This document shows, in pieces, positions 1 to 7,189 of a stretch of DNA of 15,871 nt. The stretch is from an uncultured Bacilli bacterium (GTDB lineage Bacteria; Bacillota_I; Bacilli_A; RFN20; CAG-826): NCBI GenBank assembly GCA_944358755.1, contig CALVRY010000018.1:1-15871 (forward strand), read 5' to 3'. Below the pieces are notes generated by a model. That model saw only the letters and a list, made by a program, of their open reading frames with translations, was not told where the DNA came from and made no database searches. The first letter of the stretch is position 1; every line of letters begins with the position of its first letter. The position numbers and the translations under genes are program-made.

Positions 1-996
1 TACGCACCACAAAAAGGAGCAAATAAACGCGAAATTTCTATACTTGATGAAAATTTTAAATATTTAGATTCTCTATTTTCTAAGCATTTCTCTAAAACAA
101 AAGATTCGGTTGGAGATGGCTCAGCTGGTGGTCTTGGCTATATTTTTAAACATGTATTAAAAACAAGATATTTCCAAGGAATCGATTTCTTATTAGAACA
201 AATCGATTTTGACAAAATAAAAGAAAGTTTTGATTATATCATTACCGGTGAAGGATGTTTAGACGAACAAAGTTTTGATGGAAAAGTTGTTGGCGGAATT
301 TTCTCTCAATTAGATGAAAAATGGAAAAATCGCATTTTGCTTTTTTGTGGCCAAAATAAAATTTCTGGAAAAAATGTAAAAAGTTACGGAAAAATTAAAA
401 AAATATATACTATTTTGCAAAAATATACAGAAAATGAAAAAAATGCTATAAAAAACGCAAGAAAGTATATAAAAATGAATATAGTCGAACTTAAAAGAGA
501 TTTAGGAATTATTAAAAAAGCGGATCACACTTTTCCTATATTTATTGATGAAAATTCAAAAATATTAATTTTAGGTTCTTTTCCAAGTGTAAAGTCAAGA
601 GAGCAAAACTTTTATTACATGAATCCTTATAATAGATTTTATTTAGTTTTGTCTTCCATTTTTAAAGAAGAAATACCCATTACATTAGATGATAAAAAAG
701 AATTTTTAAGAAGACACAAGATTGCATTATATGATGTTATTGAAAGTTGCGAAATTGAAGGTTCAAAAGATGATTCAATTTTGAACGTTGTTCCAATTAA
801 TTTGGAAGAGATTTTATCTAAATATAAAATAGAGAAAATAATCTTAAATGGAGGTAAATCCAGCTTTCTTTTCAAGAAATATTTTGAAAAATATGTTGGT
901 TTTGCAAGGTTTTTGCCTTCTACATCACCATTAAATGCAAAATGTAATATTAATAAATTAGTCGAGGAATATCAAAAAGCGATTTTCGGTAAATAA
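1..996 (+). CDS. Glycerate 2-kinase / DNA-deoxyinosine (hypoxanthine) glycosylase fusion, 5' truncated
   Basis: The reading frame is open from base 1, so the N-terminus lies upstream; 331 residues are visible. Residues 1-165 match the C-terminal half of GarK/GlxK-type glycerate 2-kinase, which phosphorylates D-glycerate with ATP: APQKGA (2-7), GDGSAGGLG (38-46), GIDFLLE (60-66) and TGEGCLDEQSFDGKV (82-96). Residues from about 175 to the end match the family 6 (hypoxanthine) branch of the uracil-DNA glycosylase superfamily: SKILILGSFPS (186-196), FYYMNPYNRFY (204-214), IALYDVIESCEIEGSKDDSI (241-260), ILNGG (281-285) and LPSTSPLNA (305-313). The FYY(G/H)NP motif has Met where I expect Gly. Both domains look intact and are joined by only about ten residues. 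No well-placed Shine-Dalgarno precedes the internal ATG at 475 or the TTG at 337, so one polypeptide is likely. The domain calls are firm; a functional link between sugar-acid metabolism and base-excision repair is unknown. Confidence 0.85.
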   Translation, partial: YAPQKGANKREISILDENFKYLDSLFSKHFSKTKDSVGDGSAGGLGYIFKHVLKTRYFQGIDFLLEQIDFDKIKESFDYIITGEGCLDEQSFDGKVVGGIFSQLDEKWKNRILLFCGQNKISGKNVKSYGKIKKIYTILQKYTENEKNAIKNARKYIKMNIVELKRDLGIIKKADHTFPIFIDENSKILILGSFPSVKSREQNFYYMNPYNRFYLVLSSIFKEEIPITLDDKKEFLRRHKIALYDVIESCEIEGSKDDSILNVVPINLEEILSKYKIEKIILNGGKSSFLFKKYFEKYVGFARFLPSTSPLNAKCNINKLVEEYQKAIFGK

Positions 997-1005
997 AAAT
1001 ACATT

Positions 1006-1039
1006 TCTAAGATGAGTGGATGTATGTTTATATCTTAGA
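1006..1039. repeat. 8-bp inverted repeat between the fusion gene and pncB
   Basis: TCTAAGAT (1006-1013) and ATCTTAGA (1032-1039) are perfect inverted copies separated by 18 bases. The right arm is followed by mixed A/T sequence and not by a clear T run, so it is at best a weak terminator for the upstream gene. Its position 29 bases upstream of a -10 box could also suit a regulator binding site for the NAD operon. I recognise no known NiaR or NrtR consensus in it. Confidence 0.35.
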
Positions 1040-1067
1040 TATTTATGCATATTTATTGATAAAAATG

Positions 1068-1073
1068 TATAAT
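1068..1073 (+). promoter_or_regulatory. Candidate -10 box for the NAD salvage operon
   Basis: A consensus TATAAT lies 28 bases upstream of the pncB start, which would put the transcription start near 1080 and give a leader of about 20 nt. That leader carries the AAGGG ribosome binding site (about 1088-1092), 9 nt before the ATG. No good -35 is visible at 16-18 bases spacing, so the assignment rests on the -10 box and its position. Confidence 0.4.
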
Positions 1074-1101
1074 TAATTGCGAAGAAAAAGGGATTAGGGA
1101 T

Positions 1102-2544
1102 ATGAAAGAAAAAAGAAATGTTTCATTGTTAATGGATTTTTATGAATTAACGATGTCAAATGGTTATTTTGTTGAAGGAAAAGCTGAACAAATGGCTGTT
1201 TTTGATTTATTTTATAGAAAAAATCCAGATGATGCGGCTTACTCAATTTTTTGTGGATTAGAGGATGTTATTGAATACGTTAAAAATTTGAAATTTGATA
1301 GTGAAGATATCGAATATCTAAGATCTTTAAATATATTTAACGAAAAATTCTTAAATTATTTGGCAAATTTTAAATTTAAAGGCGACATTTATTCTTTCCC
1401 AGAGGGGTCAATTATTTATCCAAACGAACCTTTAATTACAGTTGTTGCTCCCTTAATTGATTGCCAATTACTTGAAACAGCATTTTTAGCAATAGTAAAT
1501 CATGAAACACTTATTGCTACCAAAGCAAATAGAATAGTTTTAGCAAGTGAGGGACGTGCAGTTTCTGATTTTGGTGCAAGAAGAGCTCACAATATTGATA
1601 GTGCTTTATATGGAGCAAAAGCTAGTTATATTGGTGGAGTAAATTCAACCGCAACAACACTAGCTGGTGAAATGTTTGGTATTCCAGTCAGTGGAACAAT
1701 GGCTCATTCTTGGGTTATGTCTTTTGATAGCGAATATGATGCGTTTTTAAGTTATGCAAAGCTTTATCCAACTAATTCTATTTTCTTAATTGATACTTAT
1801 GATGTTGTCCATTCAGGGCTACAAAATGCTATAAAAGTTGCTAAAGACTACTTAATTCCAAATGGATATAGATTAAAAGGTGTTCGTATTGATTCGGGAG
1901 ATTTGGCTTATTTATCGAAAAAATGTCGTAAGATTCTTAATGAAAATGGCTTAAATGATGCGATTATTGTTGCATCAAATTCTCTTGATGAATATAAGAT
2001 TAGTTCGCTTATTTCACAAGGCGCAAAACTTGATTCATTTGGAGTTGGTGAAAATTTAATTACTTCAAAATCTGAACCAGTATTTGGTGGAGTTTATAAA
2101 CTTGTTGCTATCGAAGAAGATGGTAAATTTATACCAAAAATTAAAATCAGTGAAACTCTTGAAAAGATTACCAATCCATCTTTTAAAGATGTTTATAGAA
2201 TGTATAACAGTGAAGGTAGAGCAATCGCTGATTTACTTACATTACACGATGAAGAAATTAAACTTCCAATAAAAGTGGTTGATCCAAATAAACCATGGAA
2301 AAATTTAGTTTTTGAAGACGTTGAAATTAAAAACGCTAGAGTTAAAGTCTTTGAAAATGGTGAATTGATTTATACTTTACCAACAATTAACGAAAGAAGA
2401 AATTTTGTCCGCCATCAAGTTGAAAATGTATTATGGGATGAAGAAAAACGTTTTGTTATGCCTCATATACATTACCTTGATTTTTCAGAAAATTTATACA
2501 ATTTAAAAATTAAATTAATTCAAGAAAATAAATATGGAAAATAA
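1102..2544 (+). CDS. pncB: Nicotinate phosphoribosyltransferase
   Basis: Converts nicotinate, PRPP and ATP to nicotinate mononucleotide, the entry step of the Preiss-Handler salvage route, in the cytoplasm. The 480-residue protein has the usual Firmicute length and family signatures: MDFYELTMSNGYF near the N-terminus (11-23), FGARRAHNIDSAL (157-169), GGVNSTATT (178-186), GTMAHSW (198-204) with H202 matching the phosphorylated histidine of the family, RIDSGDLAYLSKK (262-274), VASNSLDE (290-297) and DSFGVGENLI (311-320). The start is supported by AAGGG 9 nt upstream. It is the first gene of a four-gene overlapping operon and its last 11 bases overlap nadD, implying translational coupling. No nicotinamidase (pncA) gene is visible, so nicotinate must come from elsewhere. 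Confidence 0.96.
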   Translation: MKEKRNVSLLMDFYELTMSNGYFVEGKAEQMAVFDLFYRKNPDDAAYSIFCGLEDVIEYVKNLKFDSEDIEYLRSLNIFNEKFLNYLANFKFKGDIYSFPEGSIIYPNEPLITVVAPLIDCQLLETAFLAIVNHETLIATKANRIVLASEGRAVSDFGARRAHNIDSALYGAKASYIGGVNSTATTLAGEMFGIPVSGTMAHSWVMSFDSEYDAFLSYAKLYPTNSIFLIDTYDVVHSGLQNAIKVAKDYLIPNGYRLKGVRIDSGDLAYLSKKCRKILNENGLNDAIIVASNSLDEYKISSLISQGAKLDSFGVGENLITSKSEPVFGGVYKLVAIEEDGKFIPKIKISETLEKITNPSFKDVYRMYNSEGRAIADLLTLHDEEIKLPIKVVDPNKPWKNLVFEDVEIKNARVKVFENGELIYTLPTINERRNFVRHQVENVLWDEEKRFVMPHIHYLDFSENLYNLKIKLIQENKYGK

Positions 2545-3160
2545 GCAAATTCTTATTTTTGGAGGAACATTTAATCCCTTATCAAGAGCACATGGGGATT
2601 TAATTAGATATTTAAAAAGAATTTTTAAACCTGAAAAGGTAATTATTTTACCTACTGGAAATGGATTCTTTCATTCTCGGAAACATTTTGATGAAAATAG
2701 TATTTTGCCTCTTGATTTAAGATTAAAAATTCTTAATGAATATAAAAAAAGGAACAAAAATATTGAAATTGAACTTATTGAAGTTGAAGGAATTACTTCA
2801 AAAACTTATGATTCTTTAAATTATTTGCAATCAAAATATCCAGATTACGAATTATTATTCTGCTTTGGGACGGAAAAAGCTGATGAACTAGTTCGCTGGT
2901 ATAAAATTGAAGAATTGTTAGAAAAATATCGTATTGTATTGATTAGAAGAAACTTTGATGATTTCGGAAATTTATTTACGGGAAATGAATTTCTTAAAAA
3001 ACATAAAGAAGATTTTATTCTTGTTGATTCAAAAGATGATTTACAAGACATATCTTCAACAAAAATTCGTGAAGCAATTAAAAACAAAGATATTAATGAG
3101 TTAAAAAAACTTACTTATGTTTATGTAATTGATATATTAAAAAGCGAGGGATGTTTATGA
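2534..3160 (+). CDS. nadD: Nicotinate-nucleotide adenylyltransferase
   Basis: Adenylates nicotinate mononucleotide with ATP to deamido-NAD+, the second step of nicotinate salvage. The 208-residue protein has the family's length and its two hallmark ends: GGTFNP (10-15) in the N-terminal nucleotidyltransferase loop and ISSTKIREAI (173-182), the ISxTxIR motif that holds the ATP phosphates. The central RWYKIEELL (121-129) matches the PKWYKLDELL region of Bacillus NadD. Oddly, the (H/T)xGH motif reads SRAH (17-20): the first His is Ser and the Gly is Ala, though the second His is kept. This looks more like the FNPxTxxH form of NMN adenylyltransferases. The start lies inside the end of pncB and the stop overlaps the nadE start. 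NadD is the best call given the neighbours; a relaxed NMN/NaMN specificity is possible. Confidence 0.93.
   Translation: MENKQILIFGGTFNPLSRAHGDLIRYLKRIFKPEKVIILPTGNGFFHSRKHFDENSILPLDLRLKILNEYKKRNKNIEIELIEVEGITSKTYDSLNYLQSKYPDYELLFCFGTEKADELVRWYKIEELLEKYRIVLIRRNFDDFGNLFTGNEFLKKHKEDFILVDSKDDLQDISSTKIREAIKNKDINELKKLTYVYVIDILKSEGCL
3146..3150 (+). promoter_or_regulatory. Ribosome binding site that fixes the nadE start
   Basis: GAGGG ends 6 nt before the ATG at 3157 but directly abuts the in-frame ATG at 3151. Normal Shine-Dalgarno spacing therefore favours 3157, whose ATGA overlaps the nadD stop in the classic coupled arrangement. Confidence 0.7.
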
Positions 3161-5049
3161 AATCAAAATATGGATTTTACAAAGTAGCAACCGGAAATTT
3201 TATTACTCACGTTGCAGATGTTAAGAAAAATAAGGAAGAAATCATTACCTTAATTAAAGAAGCTTCAGATAAAGAAGTAAATGTTTTGGCTTTTCCAGAA
3301 CTGGCTTTAACAGGCTATACCGCTCAAGATTTATTTTTTCATCAAGAATTGATTGAAGATGAGTTTAAAGCGATTAAAGAAATTACAAGTGTGATTCCTG
3401 AATCAATGATTGCTTTTGTTGGTGGAATTTTCTCTCATCTTGATAAACTTTATAATGTTTCTTTTGCTTTAGTTAAAGATAAAATTCTCGGTATTGTTCC
3501 AAAATCATACATCCCAAATTACAATGAATTTTATGAAAAAAGATGGTTTTCTGCAGGGAAAAACGTTAAAAACACTGAAGTTTTTATAGATAACGGAAAA
3601 ACAAATTTCGGCACTAATTTAATTTTTGACCTTGGTGAAATGAAAATTGGTTGTGAAATTTGTGAAGATTTATGGGTTATTAATCCTCCTTCAAATTTGC
3701 TCTCTTTAAAAGGCGCAAATGTCATTGTTAATTTATCCGCATCAAATGAAATTATTGGAAAAAGAGATTATCGAAAAGCACTTGTTAAAACCCAATCTGC
3801 AAAAAATTATTGTGCCTATATTTATTGTTCAAGTGGATTTGGTGAATCTACTCAAGATGTCATTTTTTCAGGTCATCAAATTATCGCCTCTTCGGGTCAC
3901 ATCATTGAAGAAAATATCGATAAAAAAGGCTTAACTATCGGGTTAATTGATATTAATCGTATTTTAAATGACAGGTTAAAATATAAGAGTTCTTTTGAAG
4001 AAACTAGTGATGAAGAATTTATTTATATAAAGAAAAATGATGAAGTAGTTTTAAATCTTTTACCTCAAAAAGTTAATCCATATCCATTTATTCTTCAAAA
4101 TAAGAGCGAAAGAAAAGCAAGATCGCTTGAAATTATTGGTTTACAAGCGAAAGGTCTTGCAACTCGTCTTTACAATAGCCATTTCAAAGATACAGTTATT
4201 GGAATTAGTGGTGGACTTGATTCAACACTCGCTCTTGTTGTGATTTATGAAGCTTATAAAATGTTAAATTTAGATAAAGCTAATATTCATATATTAACTT
4301 TACCTGGATTTGCAACTTCTGATACAACATTTAAAAATGTTAAAAATTTACTAAAAGCATTTAATTTAAGTTACAAGAAAATTAACATTTCAAAACTTGC
4401 TACAATGCATTTAAAAGATTTAGAACATCCATTAGATTTATATGATGTTGCTTATGAAAATACTCAAGCTCGTATTAGAACATTATATTTAATGAATTAT
4501 GCAAATATGGTTAATGGACTTGTTATTGGAACAGGTGATTTAAGCGAAATTGCACTTGGTTTTGCCACCTATAATGGTGATCATATGTCGATGTATGGAG
4601 TAAATTCAAGCGTTCCAAAAACATTAATTAAGGTTTTACTTGAAGATTATGGCGAAGAACACCCAGAATTTAAAAAAGTATTAAATGATATTATTGAAAC
4701 TCCTATTTCTCCTGAACTAGTTCCATCAAGTGACAAAAATATTGGTCAAAAAACTGAACAAATTTTGGGGAAATATGATTTACACGATTTCTTCTTATAT
4801 AACTTTATAAGAAATTCGTTTACTAAAGAAAAAATCTTTGAGCTTGCTAAAATTGCTTTTTCAAATCTAGATGAAAAATATATTAAAGATACTTTAAATT
4901 TATTTATGAAAAGATTCTTCACACAACAATTTAAGAGAAGTTGTATCCCAGATGGTCCAAAAGTTGGTTCAGTATCTTTGTCTCCAAGAGGTGATTTAAG
5001 ACTTTCAAGTGATTTAAATTTCTTTAATTCTATTAATAAAGATGAATAG
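3157..5049 (+). CDS. nadE: Glutamine-dependent NAD+ synthetase
   Basis: Amidates deamido-NAD+ to NAD+ with ATP, taking ammonia from glutamine; it is the last step of the pathway encoded by this operon. Counting from the ATG at 3157 (630 residues), the N-terminal nitrilase-type glutaminase domain (about 5-280) has the Glu-Lys-Cys triad: E48 in FPELALTGY, K116 in PKSYIPNYNEFYEKRWF and C169 in CEICEDLW. The C-terminal synthetase domain (about 320-600) carries the PP-loop SGGLDS (351-356) and the later GTGDLSEIALGFATYNGDH segment that binds deamido-NAD+. Length and domain order match the two-domain NadE of many bacteria, with no missing catalytic residue. The start overlaps nadD by 4 bases and the end overlaps the next gene by 8, so all four genes are probably translated from one mRNA. 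Confidence 0.96.
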   Translation: MKSKYGFYKVATGNFITHVADVKKNKEEIITLIKEASDKEVNVLAFPELALTGYTAQDLFFHQELIEDEFKAIKEITSVIPESMIAFVGGIFSHLDKLYNVSFALVKDKILGIVPKSYIPNYNEFYEKRWFSAGKNVKNTEVFIDNGKTNFGTNLIFDLGEMKIGCEICEDLWVINPPSNLLSLKGANVIVNLSASNEIIGKRDYRKALVKTQSAKNYCAYIYCSSGFGESTQDVIFSGHQIIASSGHIIEENIDKKGLTIGLIDINRILNDRLKYKSSFEETSDEEFIYIKKNDEVVLNLLPQKVNPYPFILQNKSERKARSLEIIGLQAKGLATRLYNSHFKDTVIGISGGLDSTLALVVIYEAYKMLNLDKANIHILTLPGFATSDTTFKNVKNLLKAFNLSYKKINISKLATMHLKDLEHPLDLYDVAYENTQARIRTLYLMNYANMVNGLVIGTGDLSEIALGFATYNGDHMSMYGVNSSVPKTLIKVLLEDYGEEHPEFKKVLNDIIETPISPELVPSSDKNIGQKTEQILGKYDLHDFFLYNFIRNSFTKEKIFELAKIAFSNLDEKYIKDTLNLFMKRFFTQQFKRSCIPDGPKVGSVSLSPRGDLRLSSDLNFFNSINKDE

Positions 5050-5719
5050 TAGTCATTTCGATTACATTAAATATAAAGTTTACAAAAGCGAAGAAAACGC
5101 ACCTTTAGTAGTTGTTAATTCATTTGAAGATGAATTCGAAGAGTTGGTTAAAGAGATTAAAAAGTTTACAACAAATTTTTTTAACTTGCTTTATATTTAT
5201 AACTTGAATTGGAATGATGATTTAACGCCTTATAGAACAAAATCTATTTTTAAAGGCGAGAAAGATTTTGAAGGAAATGCTAAAAATTATTTAAAATTTT
5301 TAGTAAGTGCTTTAATACCTAAAGTAAAAATTGAAGCCAATATTTTGAGCAAAGAAAACTATTTAGTTGGTTATTCCTTAGCTGGACTTTTTGCAATTTA
5401 TTCAGTTTTTGAAACGAAATATTTTTCAAAAATTGCATCTATTTCTGGCTCGTTATGGTATCCAGATTTTGCTAGTTTTATTAAAAATAGTAGGGATTTG
5501 CAGGGTTTTCCTAAAATTTATTTATCTTTAGGCGATAAAGAAAAACATGCAAAAAATATATTTTTATCAAGCGTAGAAGAGAAAACTTTAGAGATTTATA
5601 ACTGTTTTAAAAGTAAAGTAAATGAAGTTTATTTTGAATTTAACGAAGGTAATCATTTTCAAAATTCAAACGAAAGAATAGCTAAAGGAATCTCATTTTT
5701 AGTAGATGATAAATTTTAA
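5042..5719 (+). CDS. Alpha/beta-hydrolase esterase (Fes/IroE-like)
   Basis: A 225-residue protein of the putative-esterase (PF00756-like) family. The serine nucleophile is S112 in GYSLAG (110-115), followed by the typical SISGSLWYP segment (133-141). The acid is likely D165 in SLGDKEKHA and the base H205 in EGNHFQN. An N-terminal NWNDDLTPY (56-64) resembles the DWNxDLSPWPA motif of this group. No signal peptide is seen, so it should be cytoplasmic. The substrate is unknown; relatives hydrolyse siderophore or other acyl esters. The ATG overlaps nadE by 8 bases and has no good ribosome binding site of its own, which suggests coupled translation. The operon position hints at a role around NAD or nicotinate supply, such as releasing nicotinate from an ester, but that is only inference. 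Confidence 0.8.
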   Translation: MNSSHFDYIKYKVYKSEENAPLVVVNSFEDEFEELVKEIKKFTTNFFNLLYIYNLNWNDDLTPYRTKSIFKGEKDFEGNAKNYLKFLVSALIPKVKIEANILSKENYLVGYSLAGLFAIYSVFETKYFSKIASISGSLWYPDFASFIKNSRDLQGFPKIYLSLGDKEKHAKNIFLSSVEEKTLEIYNCFKSKVNEVYFEFNEGNHFQNSNERIAKGISFLVDDKF

Positions 5720-5728
5720 ATTAGAAAA

Positions 5729-5759
5729 AAAGACTTCACCATTTTTAGATGAAGTCTTT
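5729..5759. terminator. Bidirectional hairpin terminator between convergent operons
   Basis: A perfect 10-bp stem, AAAGACTTCA (5729-5738) with TGAAGTCTTT (5750-5759), encloses an 11-nt loop between the esterase stop and the stop of the minus-strand gene. Read on the minus strand, the stem runs into a seven-base T tract and makes a good Rho-independent terminator. On the plus strand the T run is only TTT, so termination there should be weaker. Confidence 0.85.
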
Positions 5760-5777
5760 AAACCATATACTTATTTA

Positions 5778-7175
5778 CTATTTATTTTTGCCGTAATTAT
5801 AAAGAGCAACCATTGCATTAACTGCTTGCTCAGCGGTTGGATAAGCTGGAATTCCATGTTCTCTTAAAAGCTTAATTGCTTCATGACATTCTTGTCCACC
5901 TTGGCAAATCATTATAAATGGTTTGTTGAGTTTTTTGGTTGATTCATAAACTTCGATTGCAGCTTTTGCTACACCAAGTACATCAGTAACAGCGGTTGGA
6001 CAAATGGCGCCTAAAACACCATCAACATTAGGATCTCTTAAGGCTTGTTGGAAGGCACCTTTATATTGAATGACGTTAGCTGTGCCAGAAATATCAACAG
6101 GATTTAATGGCGAACCAAACATTGGCATATAGGCTCTAATTCTTTGAGCAAGAGCAGGAGAAATTTCTTTTAATTCATGTAAAGGCATACCAAGTCTTTC
6201 AAAATGGTCACAACTCAACAGTCCTGCGCCTCCGCCGTTTGTAATCATGACAACTCTATCACCTTTTAATGGTGGCAAATAACCTAAAGCAAGTGAAACA
6301 TCGAGAAATTCTTGCCGTGTTTTTGCTCTAATTGCGCCTGCTTCATGAATAATTTTATCGTAATAATCATCACTATTTGGATTTTCGCTAGCAGTATGAG
6401 CAAATGCAGCTTTAACACCAATTTTACTGCCACCTACTTTAATTACAACAATTGGTTTATCAACCATTTTGCAACTTTTAATAAAAGCTTCAGGTGAATC
6501 CAAGCCTTCAATATAAATCGATAGACATTTTGTGTGTTCATCTTGTCCTGCAAATTCAATAAATTCAGCAAAATCAACATCAGCTTTATTTCCTAGACCT
6601 ACAAAGAAAGACATTCCAAAATGTTCGGCTTGACTTGTGCCTAAAGCTGCAAGTAAATTTGCTCCAGATTGAGAAATCATTGCAATTGGTCCTTCAACTG
6701 GTAAATAAGGTATGAAACCACAATTAAAGTGTTCATAAGGTGAACCAAGTCCAACAAGGTTTGGTCCAATTAATGGAAGTTTAGCTTTTCTGCAAGTTTC
6801 GACAATGTCGTTTTGTAGTTTTTCTCTACCGATTTCTTTAAAAGCACTTGTTGCAACAACTAAAACTTTTGCTTTTATTGCAATTGCGTCGTTAACGATA
6901 GATGTAACAAGATGTGCCGGAACCGCAACAAATACTAAATCAACTGGTTTATCAACGTCTTTTAATGTTGGATAACATTTTTTGCCAAGAATTTCTTTAG
7001 CACGTGGATTTACTGGATAGATTTCGCCTTTAAATCCCCATTTCATAAGTTCGTAAACGACTTTATAACCAACTTTTGTTGGATATCTACTTGCACCAAC
7101 AACAGCAATAGATTGAGGATTAAGTGCATATTTTAAATTTTTAACTACGTAATCTCTAGCTTCTAAAATTTTCAT
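5778..7175 (-). CDS. ADP-forming acyl-CoA synthetase (acetate-CoA ligase) alpha subunit
   Basis: ADP-forming acyl-CoA synthetases convert acyl-CoA, ADP and phosphate to the acid, CoA and ATP. The alpha subunit binds CoA and carries the phosphohistidine that passes phosphate to the ATP-grasp beta subunit. The 465-residue length matches a separate alpha chain. Domains: a CoA-binding Rossmann fold with SIAVVGASRYPTKVGYKV (22-39) and YPVNP (53-57); a middle domain with IGPNLVG (136-142) and SQSGA (168-172); and the AAFAHTAS loop (256-263), where H260 aligns with the phosphorylated histidine (usual form SHTG). The C-terminal domain has TNGGGAG (312-318). No beta subunit is in the window, so it may lie elsewhere, or this protein may have another role. 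The start is fixed by AGGAGG (7186-7191) 10 nt upstream, which overlaps the stop of the preceding gene. Base composition is clearly less AT-rich than the neighbours. Confidence 0.88.
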   Translation of the reverse strand: MKILEARDYVVKNLKYALNPQSIAVVGASRYPTKVGYKVVYELMKWGFKGEIYPVNPRAKEILGKKCYPTLKDVDKPVDLVFVAVPAHLVTSIVNDAIAIKAKVLVVATSAFKEIGREKLQNDIVETCRKAKLPLIGPNLVGLGSPYEHFNCGFIPYLPVEGPIAMISQSGANLLAALGTSQAEHFGMSFFVGLGNKADVDFAEFIEFAGQDEHTKCLSIYIEGLDSPEAFIKSCKMVDKPIVVIKVGGSKIGVKAAFAHTASENPNSDDYYDKIIHEAGAIRAKTRQEFLDVSLALGYLPPLKGDRVVMITNGGGAGLLSCDHFERLGMPLHELKEISPALAQRIRAYMPMFGSPLNPVDISGTANVIQYKGAFQQALRDPNVDGVLGAICPTAVTDVLGVAKAAIEVYESTKKLNKPFIMICQGGQECHEAIKLLREHGIPAYPTAEQAVNAMVALYNYGKNK

Positions 7176-7189
7176 ATCACTTTTACCTC

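Noticed and set aside
337..996. A separate gene starting at TTG 337
   Set aside because: The frame is open from base 1, and the residues before 337 complete the glycerate kinase motifs, so this is only the distal part of a longer gene.
997..1101. A riboswitch ahead of the NAD operon
   Set aside because: With the -10 box at 1068 the leader would be about 20 nt, too short, and I see no match to the NAD+-I or NAD+-II motif layout.
2084..2272. Short open frames inside pncB, nadE, the 966-residue gene and antisense to several genes
   Set aside because: They overlap strong genes in other frames, have no ribosome binding sites, and their products look like shifted readings of AT-rich coding DNA.
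3151..3159. ATG 3151 as the nadE start
   Set aside because: The GAGGG site directly abuts it, whereas ATG 3157 has proper 6-nt spacing and the ATGA overlap with nadD.
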